The notes under the pieces: generated by a model
What the model saw: only the letters and a program-made list of their open reading frames with translations
The model's database searches: none
Told to the model about the DNA's origin: nothing
Made by a program: the position numbers and the translations under genes
Assembly (NCBI GenBank): GCA_045223915.1
Contig: JBGUZU010000032.1
Location: forward strand, 1 to 44,336
Direction of reading: 5' to 3'
DNA length: 44,336 nt
Source of the DNA: Ruminimicrobiellum sp045223915
Lineage (GTDB): Bacteria > Elusimicrobiota > Endomicrobiia > Endomicrobiales > Endomicrobiaceae
Shown here: in pieces, positions 18,701 through 26,386 of the stretch
Position numbering within the stretch: position 1 is the first letter of the stretch
Layout: the number at the start of each line of letters is the position of its first letter

Positions 18701-21278
18701 CAGTGATAACATAAAACGCGGCGGGGAATTGGAATTTAATGTTACGGCTCCTTTTACCGGAGTAGGATTAATTACTATCGAAAAAGATAAAGTTTATGCT
18801 TATAAATGGTTCAACATGGATACCAACAGCAAACTTTGCAAAATAACTGTTCCGGAAAATATTGATGACGGAGCATACTTAAATGTTTCCGTTTTGAAAT
18901 CCAAAAACTCAAAAGAAATATTTTTAAATCCTCACAGTTATGCATTAAAATATTTTAAAATTGCATCCGATACCAAAAAAGAAGTGAAACCGAAAATAAC
19001 AGTTCCGGAACTTGTAAAGCCGGGTTCCGAACTTAAAATAGAATATTCAACGCCGGAACCGGCAAGAATTATTCTTTACGGAGTCGATGAAGGAATATTG
19101 CAGGTAGCAAAATATAAAACTCCCGATCCGTTATCATACTTTTTCAGAAAACCTGCACTTGATGTAACCTCTTACCAAACTTTAGATTTGTTTTTGCCTG
19201 AATTTTCCGTAATAAAAGAAGTTTACGGTATCGGCGGAGGTACGGGGTTTGATTCCGAAGCGGAAGCTCTTTTAAATGCCGGTTTAAACCCTTTTAAGAG
19301 AAAAACTCAGGCACCGGTAGTGTTCTGGTCGGGAATAATTGACAGTGACAAGACACCCAGAAAATATACGTATAACGTTCCGGATTATTTTAACGGCCGT
19401 TTAAAAATTATGTGTGTTGCCGTAGGTAAAAAGACATCTTTCGGCAGCAGTGAAAAATCTGTTATCGTAAGAGCACCGGTAGTTTTGTCTGTGGGAGCAC
19501 CTGTTGTTGCTGCTCCTTCGGACATTTTTGATGTTACTTTAAAAATTACAAACAGTAAAGAAGATTCTAAAGCTGCCGATTTTGAAGCTGTAATTTCTGT
19601 TTCGGATAATTTGGAAGTGTCCGGAGATAAAACAAAAAATATTCATATAGAATACGGTAAAGAAGATACATTGAATTTTAAAGTTAAGGCACTTGATAAG
19701 TTGGGAAATGCCGAAATCAAGTTTAATGTTACAGACAAACTTTCAGACAGTAAAGCAAAAATATCTTCCACATTAAGTATTCGTCCCGCAAGTGTTTATG
19801 CAACAGACGTTGCCGTAGGCGAAAGTAAAACCGAAAATTTTGATATAAAGAATTTTACAAATATCGATGCTTATAACGAGTTTTCCGATAAGAATATCGT
19901 TGTATCTAACAGTCCTTTGGTTGTAGCTTTCGGGTTGGAAAAATATTTGGAAAAATTCCCGCACGGATGTACGGAACAGATTACAAGCCAAACTTATTCT
20001 TCCATAGCTTTATACGGTCTTACTGAAGACAACAAAACAATATTTAAACGTTACATTGAAAAGTTAGGCCCGAGACAGAGAGTTGACGGCGGTTTTTCCG
20101 CATGGCCCGATTATGAAGGAGTTAATGATTATGCATCTTTATATGTATTGCAGTTCCTTACGGATGCACAAAGTTTAGGGTATGAAGTTCCAAGCGTAAT
20201 GTTGAAGAAATTGTTGGATTGGACAAGAAATTTTATTAAAGAACCTAACGATAAATACGAAGCGAATTTGCAGGCCGAAGCTCTTTATCTTTTGGCAAGA
20301 AACACTATAGTTTTAACGGGCCAATTATCTAAGTTGGAAGATTATTTTGATAACAATGTTAAAAATTGGACAAGTACAATAGCCGGAGCATACATTGCTT
20401 CCACTTACAGGTTGGTACAGAACGAAGATAAAGCACAAGATATAATAAAGAAATTTAAAGTTAAAACGGATAAAAACGATAATCAGGTTTATTCCGATTA
20501 CGATTCCGATTTTGTAAGAAATTTAACGTATGTTTATCTTGTATCAAAACATTTCCCTGAACTGTTAAATAATCCGGAAATAGCAAAGATAATACAAACC
20601 GCCATGGATAACATTGTGAACAAAAGTTATAATACTTTAAGTTCGGCAAAAACCGTTTTAGCGGTTGCCTCTTATTCAACGGCCAACAAAGATAAAGATG
20701 ACAACATAGAAATTTTTATTGACGGACAAAAAGCAGAAAGAACACAAAACAAACTCGGATTTATGCAGGCATCAATTCCCTCTAAAGCAAAAAATATAAG
20801 TGTGAAATCAAGTACCATAGGTTCGCTCGGATTGTTTTATGCAATAACGCAACAGGGCTATTTCAAAGATAAGAAACAAAATATATCCAAAGGTTTGCAA
20901 ATTGATAAAAAATATTTTGATAAAGACGGAAACGAAACAAATCTTGTTAAGTTAGGTGATGAAATTACGGTTAAAATTACCATCAAAACAACAGACAAAA
21001 AGTATGTATCAAACATAGTTGTAACGGATTTGTTGCCGGGCGGATTAAGTGTTGTTTCCGGAAGTTTAAACGGTACATTTGACAGTTTCGATATCAGAGA
21101 AGACAGAGTATTAATTTACACATCTGTCAGTTCGGAACCCAAAGAGTTTTCTTATGAAGCAAAAGCTGTAGCTTCGGGAAATTTTGTTTTGCCTGCGGTT
21201 GAAGCTTGTCATTTATACGATTTAAACAGATATGCTGTTTCAAACGATTCCGTATTTAAAGTAAATCCGCGTAAATAA
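15759..21278 (+). CDS. yfhM: Bacterial alpha-2-macroglobulin family protein (thioester type)
   Basis: This 1839-residue envelope protein belongs to the bacterial alpha-2-macroglobulins, thought to trap attacking proteases in the periplasm. An N-terminal hydrophobic segment (residues 4-22) acts as signal or anchor; I see no good lipobox, unlike E. coli YfhM. The macroglobulin domain motif DRGIYKPGEKVKF lies near residue 610. The thioester site HGCTEQ has C1404 and Q1407, so the reactive Cys-Gln bond can form, and an alpha-helical thioester domain (YASLYVLQFL, WTSTIAGAYIAS) surrounds it. The C-terminus holds the last macroglobulin-like domains. AAGGAG precedes the ATG. pbpC follows after 13 bases, the classic pairing of these two families. 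Confidence 0.93.
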   Translation: MKKIIGLILGVICVSSFAFFYFSQKSDKISLEISQPEITKISLDEDNNSVLSNPDKVYIYNVPNDDIFLQRGDNVSDYITVSPDLRGKWILENDKPDFLKIVFTPEKDWLADKKYKVSINKKIFKNPKKIKNLNLSFSTKPNNVNIEDFSLWHSEKDLSLFGITAVLKFDFPVEEPEIVLSYDKKEVKPKITFDQYKRYCFINYEPIQLLDTKQTAELKVLDKKKELVIPEMSEFFKLNEITTDIVGKDENAAQAIIMEFSDFVSAEEVEKNVEVYLLPGNINWNEKTLKYAEDSLKKSEKITVKAMPQDSAGTIVALKYNKPLYNRYLYIKLKNTVKSKSNYNLKETKAYIEPIKNYETELKFIGYGNVLAASGDKNLTIYSRLLDSVEVTVSRIFPDRLNLFVSQNFYRTNSYYAYYNNDDYSGDYGYYYDPGIQDTDISEVFTERINLVRSPNVNYSSINLNKYINNGKLGLFNVEISGDGIKRKKFILISDIGIIYKKDVDNRIKVFCVSVSSGQPLDSARVCLLARNGTELVVKNTDFNGVCEFEDISAYINEKEPVAIVVRGNNDVAFIPIDRGDRDIVYSKYDTSGRSVREMRYKQADAYIFTDRGIYKPGEKVKFSVILMNENKTALKGFPVKVEIEDCDGRTIFNKTVSSASDGFNECEFQSQTTSKTGIYRINVYNASSKNGSYYSKFLSSCEFKIEEFKEDKLKIQTSIEGGPHKGWQSLEGLSGKVNLQNLYGVPAQGNEVKASISLYPYKFRFEEYKDFTFSDISLDNKVKIKPVQDNLETKKTSSTGEVSYDFSFSKYEAGTYRLLFSAEGFERESGSSVKSASQQLISPNKYIVGYKTLSDLNFLDKNSKAVVKFIAVDNDLKKISLNKLKLKTYNLQYVSVPVKEYNGRYKYHSVKQEKEVSSKNFAISENSTDFSIDTSVSGNYKIEIVDENGTILLSMEYVIAGNSNLGSQLEKNSELFINLRSDNIKRGGELEFNVTAPFTGVGLITIEKDKVYAYKWFNMDTNSKLCKITVPENIDDGAYLNVSVLKSKNSKEIFLNPHSYALKYFKIASDTKKEVKPKITVPELVKPGSELKIEYSTPEPARIILYGVDEGILQVAKYKTPDPLSYFFRKPALDVTSYQTLDLFLPEFSVIKEVYGIGGGTGFDSEAEALLNAGLNPFKRKTQAPVVFWSGIIDSDKTPRKYTYNVPDYFNGRLKIMCVAVGKKTSFGSSEKSVIVRAPVVLSVGAPVVAAPSDIFDVTLKITNSKEDSKAADFEAVISVSDNLEVSGDKTKNIHIEYGKEDTLNFKVKALDKLGNAEIKFNVTDKLSDSKAKISSTLSIRPASVYATDVAVGESKTENFDIKNFTNIDAYNEFSDKNIVVSNSPLVVAFGLEKYLEKFPHGCTEQITSQTYSSIALYGLTEDNKTIFKRYIEKLGPRQRVDGGFSAWPDYEGVNDYASLYVLQFLTDAQSLGYEVPSVMLKKLLDWTRNFIKEPNDKYEANLQAEALYLLARNTIVLTGQLSKLEDYFDNNVKNWTSTIAGAYIASTYRLVQNEDKAQDIIKKFKVKTDKNDNQVYSDYDSDFVRNLTYVYLVSKHFPELLNNPEIAKIIQTAMDNIVNKSYNTLSSAKTVLAVASYSTANKDKDDNIEIFIDGQKAERTQNKLGFMQASIPSKAKNISVKSSTIGSLGLFYAITQQGYFKDKKQNISKGLQIDKKYFDKDGNETNLVKLGDEITVKITIKTTDKKYVSNIVVTDLLPGGLSVVSGSLNGTFDSFDIREDRVLIYTSVSSEPKEFSYEAKAVASGNFVLPAVEACHLYDLNRYAVSNDSVFKVNPRK

Positions 21279-21291
21279 ACCGGGATTTCTT

Positions 21292-23628
21292 ATGTTAAGA
21301 TTTTTAAGAAAATATGCCAAAAATATTATTGCTTTTATAATAATATGTTCGGCAATTGTTTTAATAATAAGATTTTTTCCGAGACAAAAAATCTTAAACG
21401 ATTATACTTTTTCAAAATCGTTTTTCTCGCGTGAAGGGAAACTTTTACGAGTTACCGTTTCTTACGATGACAAATACAGAGTTTTTTATCCGTTAAACGA
21501 AATACCCGAACAAATTCAACAGGCGGTTTTGATGTATGAAGATAAAAATTTTTATTTTCATATAGGTATAAATCCTGTTTCTCTTTTAAGAGCAATAAAT
21601 ACTACTTTTATAACAAAAAACGGAAAACAGGGCGCATCTACAATTACAATGCAAACGGTAAGAATTTTGTATAACCTGAACACTAAAACCGTTGCGGGAA
21701 AACTTAAACAGATATTTTTGGCTTTATGGCTTGAAATGAGATATTCCAAAAAAGATATTTTGGAAGCATATTTTAATATAGCGCCTTACGGTTATAACAT
21801 TGAAGGTATAGGCGCAGCATCACTGATTTATTTTAATAAAAGGTTAAAAGATTTAGAGTTGCACGAACAACTTACACTTGCCGTAATTCCGCAAAACCCT
21901 AACATCAGAAGACCGTCTTTAAAAACCGGCTTTGAAAAAATGAAAGTTGCAAGAAAAATCTTGTACGACAAATGGGTGAAAAAGTATCCCGAGTCAAAAA
22001 ACAAAGAACATTTTTTTGATATGCCTATGGATGTAAAAAGTCCTAAAGAGTTACCTTTTTATGTTCCGCACGTTGTAAATTATTTGAACTCAAAAATAAA
22101 TAAAAACGAAATATATACAACCATAAATTTAAAACTTCAAATGTTGTTTGAAGAATGTATAAGAAAATATATAGACAAAAATAATTCGTTAGGTATACAA
22201 AATGCTTCCGTATTGTTGGTGAACACAAAAACAATGCAGGCAGAAGTTGCAGTCGGGTCTGCCGACTTTTTTAATAACGATATTTTGGGACAGATAGACG
22301 GAGTAAGAGCCAAAAGAATGGCCGGTTCAATACTTAAAACTTTTATTTACGGGTTAGCTTTGGAAAACGGTCTTATTTGCCCGACAACACTGTTAAAAGA
22401 TACGTTTCATTATTTTTCCATTTATGCGCCGGAAAATTCCGACAGACAATTTGCAGGACCTGTTTTTGCTCAGGATGCTTTAGTTAACAGCAGAAATATT
22501 CCCGCAATAAAATTGTTGCAGGATGTCGGTATAGAAACTTTTTTAAATCTTCTTAAAACTGCAGGTGTAACAAAACTTAAATCTGCCGAACATTACGGCG
22601 TGAGTGCCGCGATAGGAACAATAGATGTTTCCGTTGAAGAAGTTGCAAAGTTATATGCTTGTTTGTTGAACGGGGGAAAAGTTGAAGAAATAAAATATGT
22701 TACGGATGACAAAAACAAATCGGATGATGAAAACGATAAAACAATATTTTCAAAAGAAACGGCGTTTATTTTGTTTGATATGTTGTCACACAATCCCGCT
22801 CCGCAAAATTTTAATATAAAAGATAAATACGGTAATGATATAAAAGTTGCATGGAAGACAGGAACATCTTATTGCTTTAAAGATGCTTGGGCTGCCGGAG
22901 CATTCGGCGATTACGTTTTGGTTGTTTGGGTTGGAAATTTCTCCGGGGAAAGTAATTCCAATTTTTGGGGAAGGACTGCTGCGGGAAACTTGTTTTTTGA
23001 ACTTGTAAGAACAGTTGTTCTTAACAAAAAAGATCAAAACTTTTTTTCTCCGGATATGAAAGATTTAAATATAAAAAAGATACAGGTTTGTTCGGTAAGC
23101 GGAGCTATTGCAAACAAATTTTGTCCTAAGACAACGGATTGTTATTTTATACCGGAAAAATCTCCCATAAATTTGTGTGATATTCACAGGAACATTTTGA
23201 TAGACAACAAAACAGGTTTAAGAACAAACGTTGAAGTTAAAGGGAAAACTCATTATGAAGTGTACGAGTTTTGGCCGTCGGATATTTTAAGCTTGTTTGA
23301 AAAAGCCGGTATAAAGAAAAAACTTCCGCCGAAATATATGTCGAATATACAATTGGAAGATATATCGTTGTCCGGAAATCCGCCAAAAATATTTTTGCCT
23401 GTGGAAGATGTTGTTTATAAAATAGAACCCGGCAAAAAAGTTATTCCTTTAAAAGCCGATATTGATGCCGATGCTAATATTATTTATTGGTTTGTTGACG
23501 GCAATTTTGTAGGTAACAGCAAAAAAAATGAAACACTTTTCATAACTGCTTTAAGCGGCACACACAATATTGTTGCAACGGACGATTTGAACAGATATTC
23601 CACTTCTTCATTTACCGTAGAATATTAA
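21292..23628 (+). CDS. pbpC: Penicillin-binding protein 1C (bifunctional glycosyltransferase/transpeptidase)
   Basis: A 778-residue inner-membrane peptidoglycan synthase. A membrane anchor (about 10-28) is followed by a GT51 transglycosylase with YEDKNFYFH (catalytic E83) and QGASTITMQ (113-121). The transpeptidase domain has SILK (S346-K349), SRN (400-402) and KTG (522-524), and the C-terminal 90 residues match the PBP1C-specific beta domain. All catalytic residues are present. It starts 13 bases after the macroglobulin gene; the pair is often inherited together, suggesting repair of the wall when a protease or competitor breaches the envelope. It converges on the ABC-F gene with only eight bases between the two stops and no visible terminator. 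Confidence 0.94.
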   Translation: MLRFLRKYAKNIIAFIIICSAIVLIIRFFPRQKILNDYTFSKSFFSREGKLLRVTVSYDDKYRVFYPLNEIPEQIQQAVLMYEDKNFYFHIGINPVSLLRAINTTFITKNGKQGASTITMQTVRILYNLNTKTVAGKLKQIFLALWLEMRYSKKDILEAYFNIAPYGYNIEGIGAASLIYFNKRLKDLELHEQLTLAVIPQNPNIRRPSLKTGFEKMKVARKILYDKWVKKYPESKNKEHFFDMPMDVKSPKELPFYVPHVVNYLNSKINKNEIYTTINLKLQMLFEECIRKYIDKNNSLGIQNASVLLVNTKTMQAEVAVGSADFFNNDILGQIDGVRAKRMAGSILKTFIYGLALENGLICPTTLLKDTFHYFSIYAPENSDRQFAGPVFAQDALVNSRNIPAIKLLQDVGIETFLNLLKTAGVTKLKSAEHYGVSAAIGTIDVSVEEVAKLYACLLNGGKVEEIKYVTDDKNKSDDENDKTIFSKETAFILFDMLSHNPAPQNFNIKDKYGNDIKVAWKTGTSYCFKDAWAAGAFGDYVLVVWVGNFSGESNSNFWGRTAAGNLFFELVRTVVLNKKDQNFFSPDMKDLNIKKIQVCSVSGAIANKFCPKTTDCYFIPEKSPINLCDIHRNILIDNKTGLRTNVEVKGKTHYEVYEFWPSDILSLFEKAGIKKKLPPKYMSNIQLEDISLSGNPPKIFLPVEDVVYKIEPGKKVIPLKADIDADANIIYWFVDGNFVGNSKKNETLFITALSGTHNIVATDDLNRYSTSSFTVEY

Positions 23629-23636
23629 AACATAAA

Positions 23637-25121
23637 TCACGTTCTGTCTAAATCCAACACATTATTAGCGATTTTGGTTCCGAATGTTTCATCATGTTCC
23701 ACAAAAATCATTGTAAGATGATACTTGTCTATCAGCTTTTCTATCTGCATTCTGCTGAATATATCAATATAATTTAACGGTTCGTCCCAAATATATATGT
23801 TAGCTTGTTCACATATACTTTTAGCTAACAACACTTTCTTTTTTTGACCTTCGCTGAAACTTTCAATCGGTTTATTGAATTGTTCACGTTCAAAATCCAT
23901 TTTCCTTAATATAGCTTTAAATAAAGTTTCATCAATTCTGTTTGTATCAATGTATTCGTTCAACTTTCCCGACAAATTCGAAGTTTCTTGCGATACGTAG
24001 GATATTTTCAAATTACTTTGAAGATGTATTTCTCCTTCGTATGGTATGTTTTCACCCAATATTAATTTTATGATACTGGATTTACCGCTGCCGTTTTTAC
24101 CTTTTAACTGTAACCTGTCACCGTCATCCAAACAAAAACTTATATCGGAAAATATTTTTCTGTCACCGTACGAAATACTTAAGTTGCTTACTTCGATTAA
24201 ATGTCCTTTTCTGTTCGGTAAAGGATGCAATTTTAAATCTTCCGTCACTTCAATATTCTTTAATAATTTTGACTTTTCTTCCGACTCTTTTTCCATCCTT
24301 TTTTGCGTGGATTTTGACCTTTTCATCATTTTGGCAGCCTTGGTACCTATAAACCCTTTATCTATTGCTCCGTCCCAAGCCATAGTATATTTTGATTTTT
24401 CTACTTTATTAGACCATTCTGCAGTTTTTCTGGCAGACTCTTGTAATCTGGAAATATCTTTTTTCAATTTCTCATTTTCATTTAATTCAAAGTTATCTTG
24501 TCTGGTTTTATTTTCATACCAAGATGAAAAATTACCTTTTACCACATCAATATTGGCTCTGTTGATAGATAAAACGTGGTCGATACAATTATCTAAAAAT
24601 GTTCGGTCATGAGAAACCAATATAAATCCTTTTTTCTTGTTCAGATATTTTGTTACCGAAACTCTTGCGTTTGCATCTAAATGGTTTGTCGGTTCATCTA
24701 TTAGAAGGAAATTGTTATCTTTTGAAAATAATATTGCCAGTAGTATCTTTGTTTGTTCGCCTCTGCTTAACGTGTCAAACGGTCTGTTTAATACGTCGGT
24801 ATCGATGTTCAACAAAGATATTTCTCTTTCAAATTTCCATTGTTCGTACAAAGTATCATGATTTTGTGCTATTTCGTAAGAAGTTAAACTTTTGTCGGTA
24901 ACTTCGAAAGGAAAATAATCGAAATTAACATCCGCTTTTATAGAACCGGTATATTCATATTTACCCAACAATAAGTTTAAAAATGTTGTTTTACCTTTTC
25001 CGTTCCTGCCGATAAATCCTAATTTCCAATTGGTATCAATGGTAAATGAAACATCTTTAAAAATGTAGTCCGGATGTGCGTCGTAATTGAAGGTTAGGTT
25101 AGATACTTTTATCATTGACAT
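23637..25121 (-). CDS. ABC-F ribosomal protection ATPase, Lsa/CplR-like
   Basis: A 494-residue soluble twin ATPase with no membrane segment. Walker A motifs are GRNGKGKT (38-45) and GKNGSGKS (341-348), signatures LSRGEQ (118-123) and FSEGQKKK (422-429), and Walker B motifs end in DEPTNHLD and DEPLNYID. The long charged linker (about 195-300) with DKGFIGTKAAKMMKRSK and the WDEPLNYIDIFSRMQIEK stretch are typical of Lsa/Vga-type ABC-F proteins, which displace lincosamide, streptogramin A and pleuromutilin antibiotics from the ribosome. Housekeeping EttA/Uup types have different linkers. It is the only minus-strand gene. The start ATG lies only six bases from a TATAAT and has no ribosome-binding site, so a leaderless message is likely. 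Resistance itself is an inference from family. Confidence 0.9.
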   Translation of the reverse strand: MSMIKVSNLTFNYDAHPDYIFKDVSFTIDTNWKLGFIGRNGKGKTTFLNLLLGKYEYTGSIKADVNFDYFPFEVTDKSLTSYEIAQNHDTLYEQWKFEREISLLNIDTDVLNRPFDTLSRGEQTKILLAILFSKDNNFLLIDEPTNHLDANARVSVTKYLNKKKGFILVSHDRTFLDNCIDHVLSINRANIDVVKGNFSSWYENKTRQDNFELNENEKLKKDISRLQESARKTAEWSNKVEKSKYTMAWDGAIDKGFIGTKAAKMMKRSKSTQKRMEKESEEKSKLLKNIEVTEDLKLHPLPNRKGHLIEVSNLSISYGDRKIFSDISFCLDDGDRLQLKGKNGSGKSSIIKLILGENIPYEGEIHLQSNLKISYVSQETSNLSGKLNEYIDTNRIDETLFKAILRKMDFEREQFNKPIESFSEGQKKKVLLAKSICEQANIYIWDEPLNYIDIFSRMQIEKLIDKYHLTMIFVEHDETFGTKIANNVLDLDRT

Positions 25122-25127
25122 AGATAA

Positions 25128-25136
25128 ATTATAGCA
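25128..25136 (-). promoter_or_regulatory. Extended -10 promoter of the ABC-F gene
   Basis: On the minus strand TGCTATAAT is an extended -10 element ending six bases before the ATG. No convincing -35 is seen. Transcription would start at or within a base or two of the start codon. Confidence 0.5.
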
Positions 25137-25177
25137 AATTTTATATTATCATATTGGCGAAGCGACTTCATCTTTAT

Positions 25178-25258
25178 AAATAATAATATCGCATTTGCCT
25201 TCTTTATGTACCGTTTCACTTTTGTACACCGCTGTCGGCAAATGCTTCATTATTATTT
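25178..25258. repeat. Long-hairpin repeat, copy E4 (loop type iii)
   Basis: Outer arms AAATAATAAT (25178-25187) and ATTATTATTT (25249-25258) and inner arms GCATTTGCC (25191-25199) and GGCAAATGC (25237-25245) are perfect complements. The core TTCTTTATGTACC ... TGTACACCGCTGTC matches copy E2 read on the other strand. Confidence 0.8.
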
Positions 25259-25418
25259 AAAAGCTTGGAAGTCTTCGGGAGCCAACAACGACAAACGACA
25301 AAAATCTTGAAATCCTTTGAGAGCAACAAACAAGGAACTTTAATTTTAGCTTCATTCTAACCGAAAATCTTAAGGCTTTTAACGGCAATGGCAAACGGCA
25401 AACAACAAAAGTTGTGTC

Positions 25419-25439
25419 ATTGCGGACTTGATCCGCAAT
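25419..25439. repeat. ACTTGAT palindrome, copy P2
   Basis: Arms ATTGCGG and CCGCAAT surround ACTTGAT. Flanks GTGTC and CTATC resemble those of P1 and P3. It is linked to hairpin E5 by a spacer containing CATTCAAAGGATTT, the same linkage as P3-E6 in inverted order. Confidence 0.75.
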
Positions 25440-25487
25440 CTATCGAAAATAAAATACCTTGTTCTTAGCATTCAAAGGATTTCAAAA

Positions 25488-25586
25488 TTTTAAGTTATAA
25501 CAAAATATTTGCCGACTGAAGTGTACTGAAGGAAAAACGAAGTGGCTGGTACTCGAAGAAGGCAAATATGAAGTTATAGCTTAAAA
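25488..25586. repeat. Long-hairpin repeat, copy E5 (loop type ii)
   Basis: Outer arms TTTTAAGTTATAAC (25488-25501) and GTTATAGCTTAAAA (25573-25586) pair with one mismatch, and inner arms ATATTTGCC (25505-25513) and GGCAAATAT (25561-25569) perfectly. The core on the minus strand is nearly identical to E6, including GAGTACCAGCCACTTCG. Confidence 0.85.
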
Positions 25587-25616
25587 GATAAATCCGTTTC
25601 GCTATATTATAATTAT

Positions 25617-25641
25617 ATAATTTTATATAATATAAAATTAT
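25617..25641. promoter_or_regulatory. AT-only dyad in the leader of the APE-like cluster
   Basis: ATAATTTTATA and TATAAAATTAT are 11-bp perfect inverted repeats with a three-base spacer, 23 bases before the FabG-like start. It could be an operator or simply low-complexity DNA. Confidence 0.25.
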
Positions 25642-25663
25642 AAAATTATTAAAGGAAAAGAAC

Positions 25664-26386
25664 ATGTCAGAAATAGCACTCGTAACCGGAGCAAGCAGAG
25701 GTATCGGAGCATGCATCGCAAAAACTCTTGCACGTGACGGTTTTGACATTTGGTTAAATTTTGCTTCAAACGAACAAAAAGCAAACGAAGTAAAACAAGA
25801 AATTGAAAGTTTGGGAAGAAACTGCAAATTGTTAAAGTTCGACGTTACAAACTTTGAACAAGCAAAACAAGCTTTGGAACCGTTACTGTTAAACAACGAA
25901 ATACCTTTTGCCGTAATAAACAATGCGGGTTTCAGAAGAGATAACCTTCTTGCATGGCTCACACAGGAAGAATGGAAATCCGTAATCAATGTAAATCTCG
26001 ACGGATTTTTCAATGTAGTAAAACAAATTTTACCTTACATGTTAAACAAAAAAAGAGGAAGAATTGTAAGCATAGCTTCCGTTTCAGGACATATCGGTGT
26101 TGCAGGCCAAACAGGATACAGTGCGGCAAAAGCGGGTATAATAGGTGCCAGCAGATCACTTGCAGCCGAAGTTGCAAAGAAAAATGTTTTGGTTAACGTT
26201 GTATCTCCCGGCTTTGTGGAAACGGATATGCTTGAAGGTTTACCGATACAGGAAATAGTTAAAACTATTCCGTTAAGAAGGTTGGGAAAACCGCAGGATA
26301 TTGCAGAACTTGTATCTTTCTTATGTTCCGAAAAAGCCAACTATATTACAGGTCAGGCAATACAAGTTAATGGTGGTATATGTTAA
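25664..26386 (+). CDS. fabG: 3-oxoacyl-ACP reductase (FabG/ApeQ-like)
   Basis: A 240-residue short-chain dehydrogenase that should reduce the 3-keto group of the growing ACP-bound chain with NADPH. The cofactor motif is TGASRGIG (8-15), NNAG is at 86-89, and the catalytic set is S138, Y152 and K156 (GYSAAKAG). The C-terminus GQAIQVNGGIC is that of FabG. AAAGGA stands before the ATG. It is the first gene of the cluster and overlaps the next by seven bases, so it is translationally coupled. Context with ketosynthases, hot-dog dehydratases and export genes makes it the APE-type ketoreductase rather than the housekeeping FabG, although it could serve both. Confidence 0.9.
   Translation: MSEIALVTGASRGIGACIAKTLARDGFDIWLNFASNEQKANEVKQEIESLGRNCKLLKFDVTNFEQAKQALEPLLLNNEIPFAVINNAGFRRDNLLAWLTQEEWKSVINVNLDGFFNVVKQILPYMLNKKRGRIVSIASVSGHIGVAGQTGYSAAKAGIIGASRSLAAEVAKKNVLVNVVSPGFVETDMLEGLPIQEIVKTIPLRRLGKPQDIAELVSFLCSEKANYITGQAIQVNGGIC

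Larger units (their letters stand above)
25122..25663. other. Repeat-rich gap between the ABC-F gene and the APE-like cluster
   Basis: This 542-base divergent gap has no gene. In order it holds the ABC-F promoter, hairpin copy E4, a shared module (TTGGAAGTCTTCGGG, AACAACGAC), the palindrome P2, hairpin copy E5 and an AT-only leader (25587-25650) with a perfect dyad at 25617-25641. The cluster promoter must lie in that AT-only leader, where several TATAAT hexamers occur (25608, 25616) without a clear -35. AAAGGA precedes the first start codon. Confidence 0.6.

Noticed and set aside
24046..24612. 188-codon plus-strand open frame antisense to the ABC-F gene
   Set aside because: It is the mirror of a gene with clear ABC motifs, has no ribosome-binding site and shows phenylalanine/serine-rich shadow composition.
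25178..25586. Integron attC sites
   Set aside because: The hairpins have variable arms and a GTAC core, but no integrase, no cassette arrangement and no attC-type R box or extrahelical bases that I can support.
25495..26013. 172-codon minus-strand open frame over the fabG-like gene
   Set aside because: It runs antisense to a complete short-chain dehydrogenase and through hairpin E5, so it is a chance frame.
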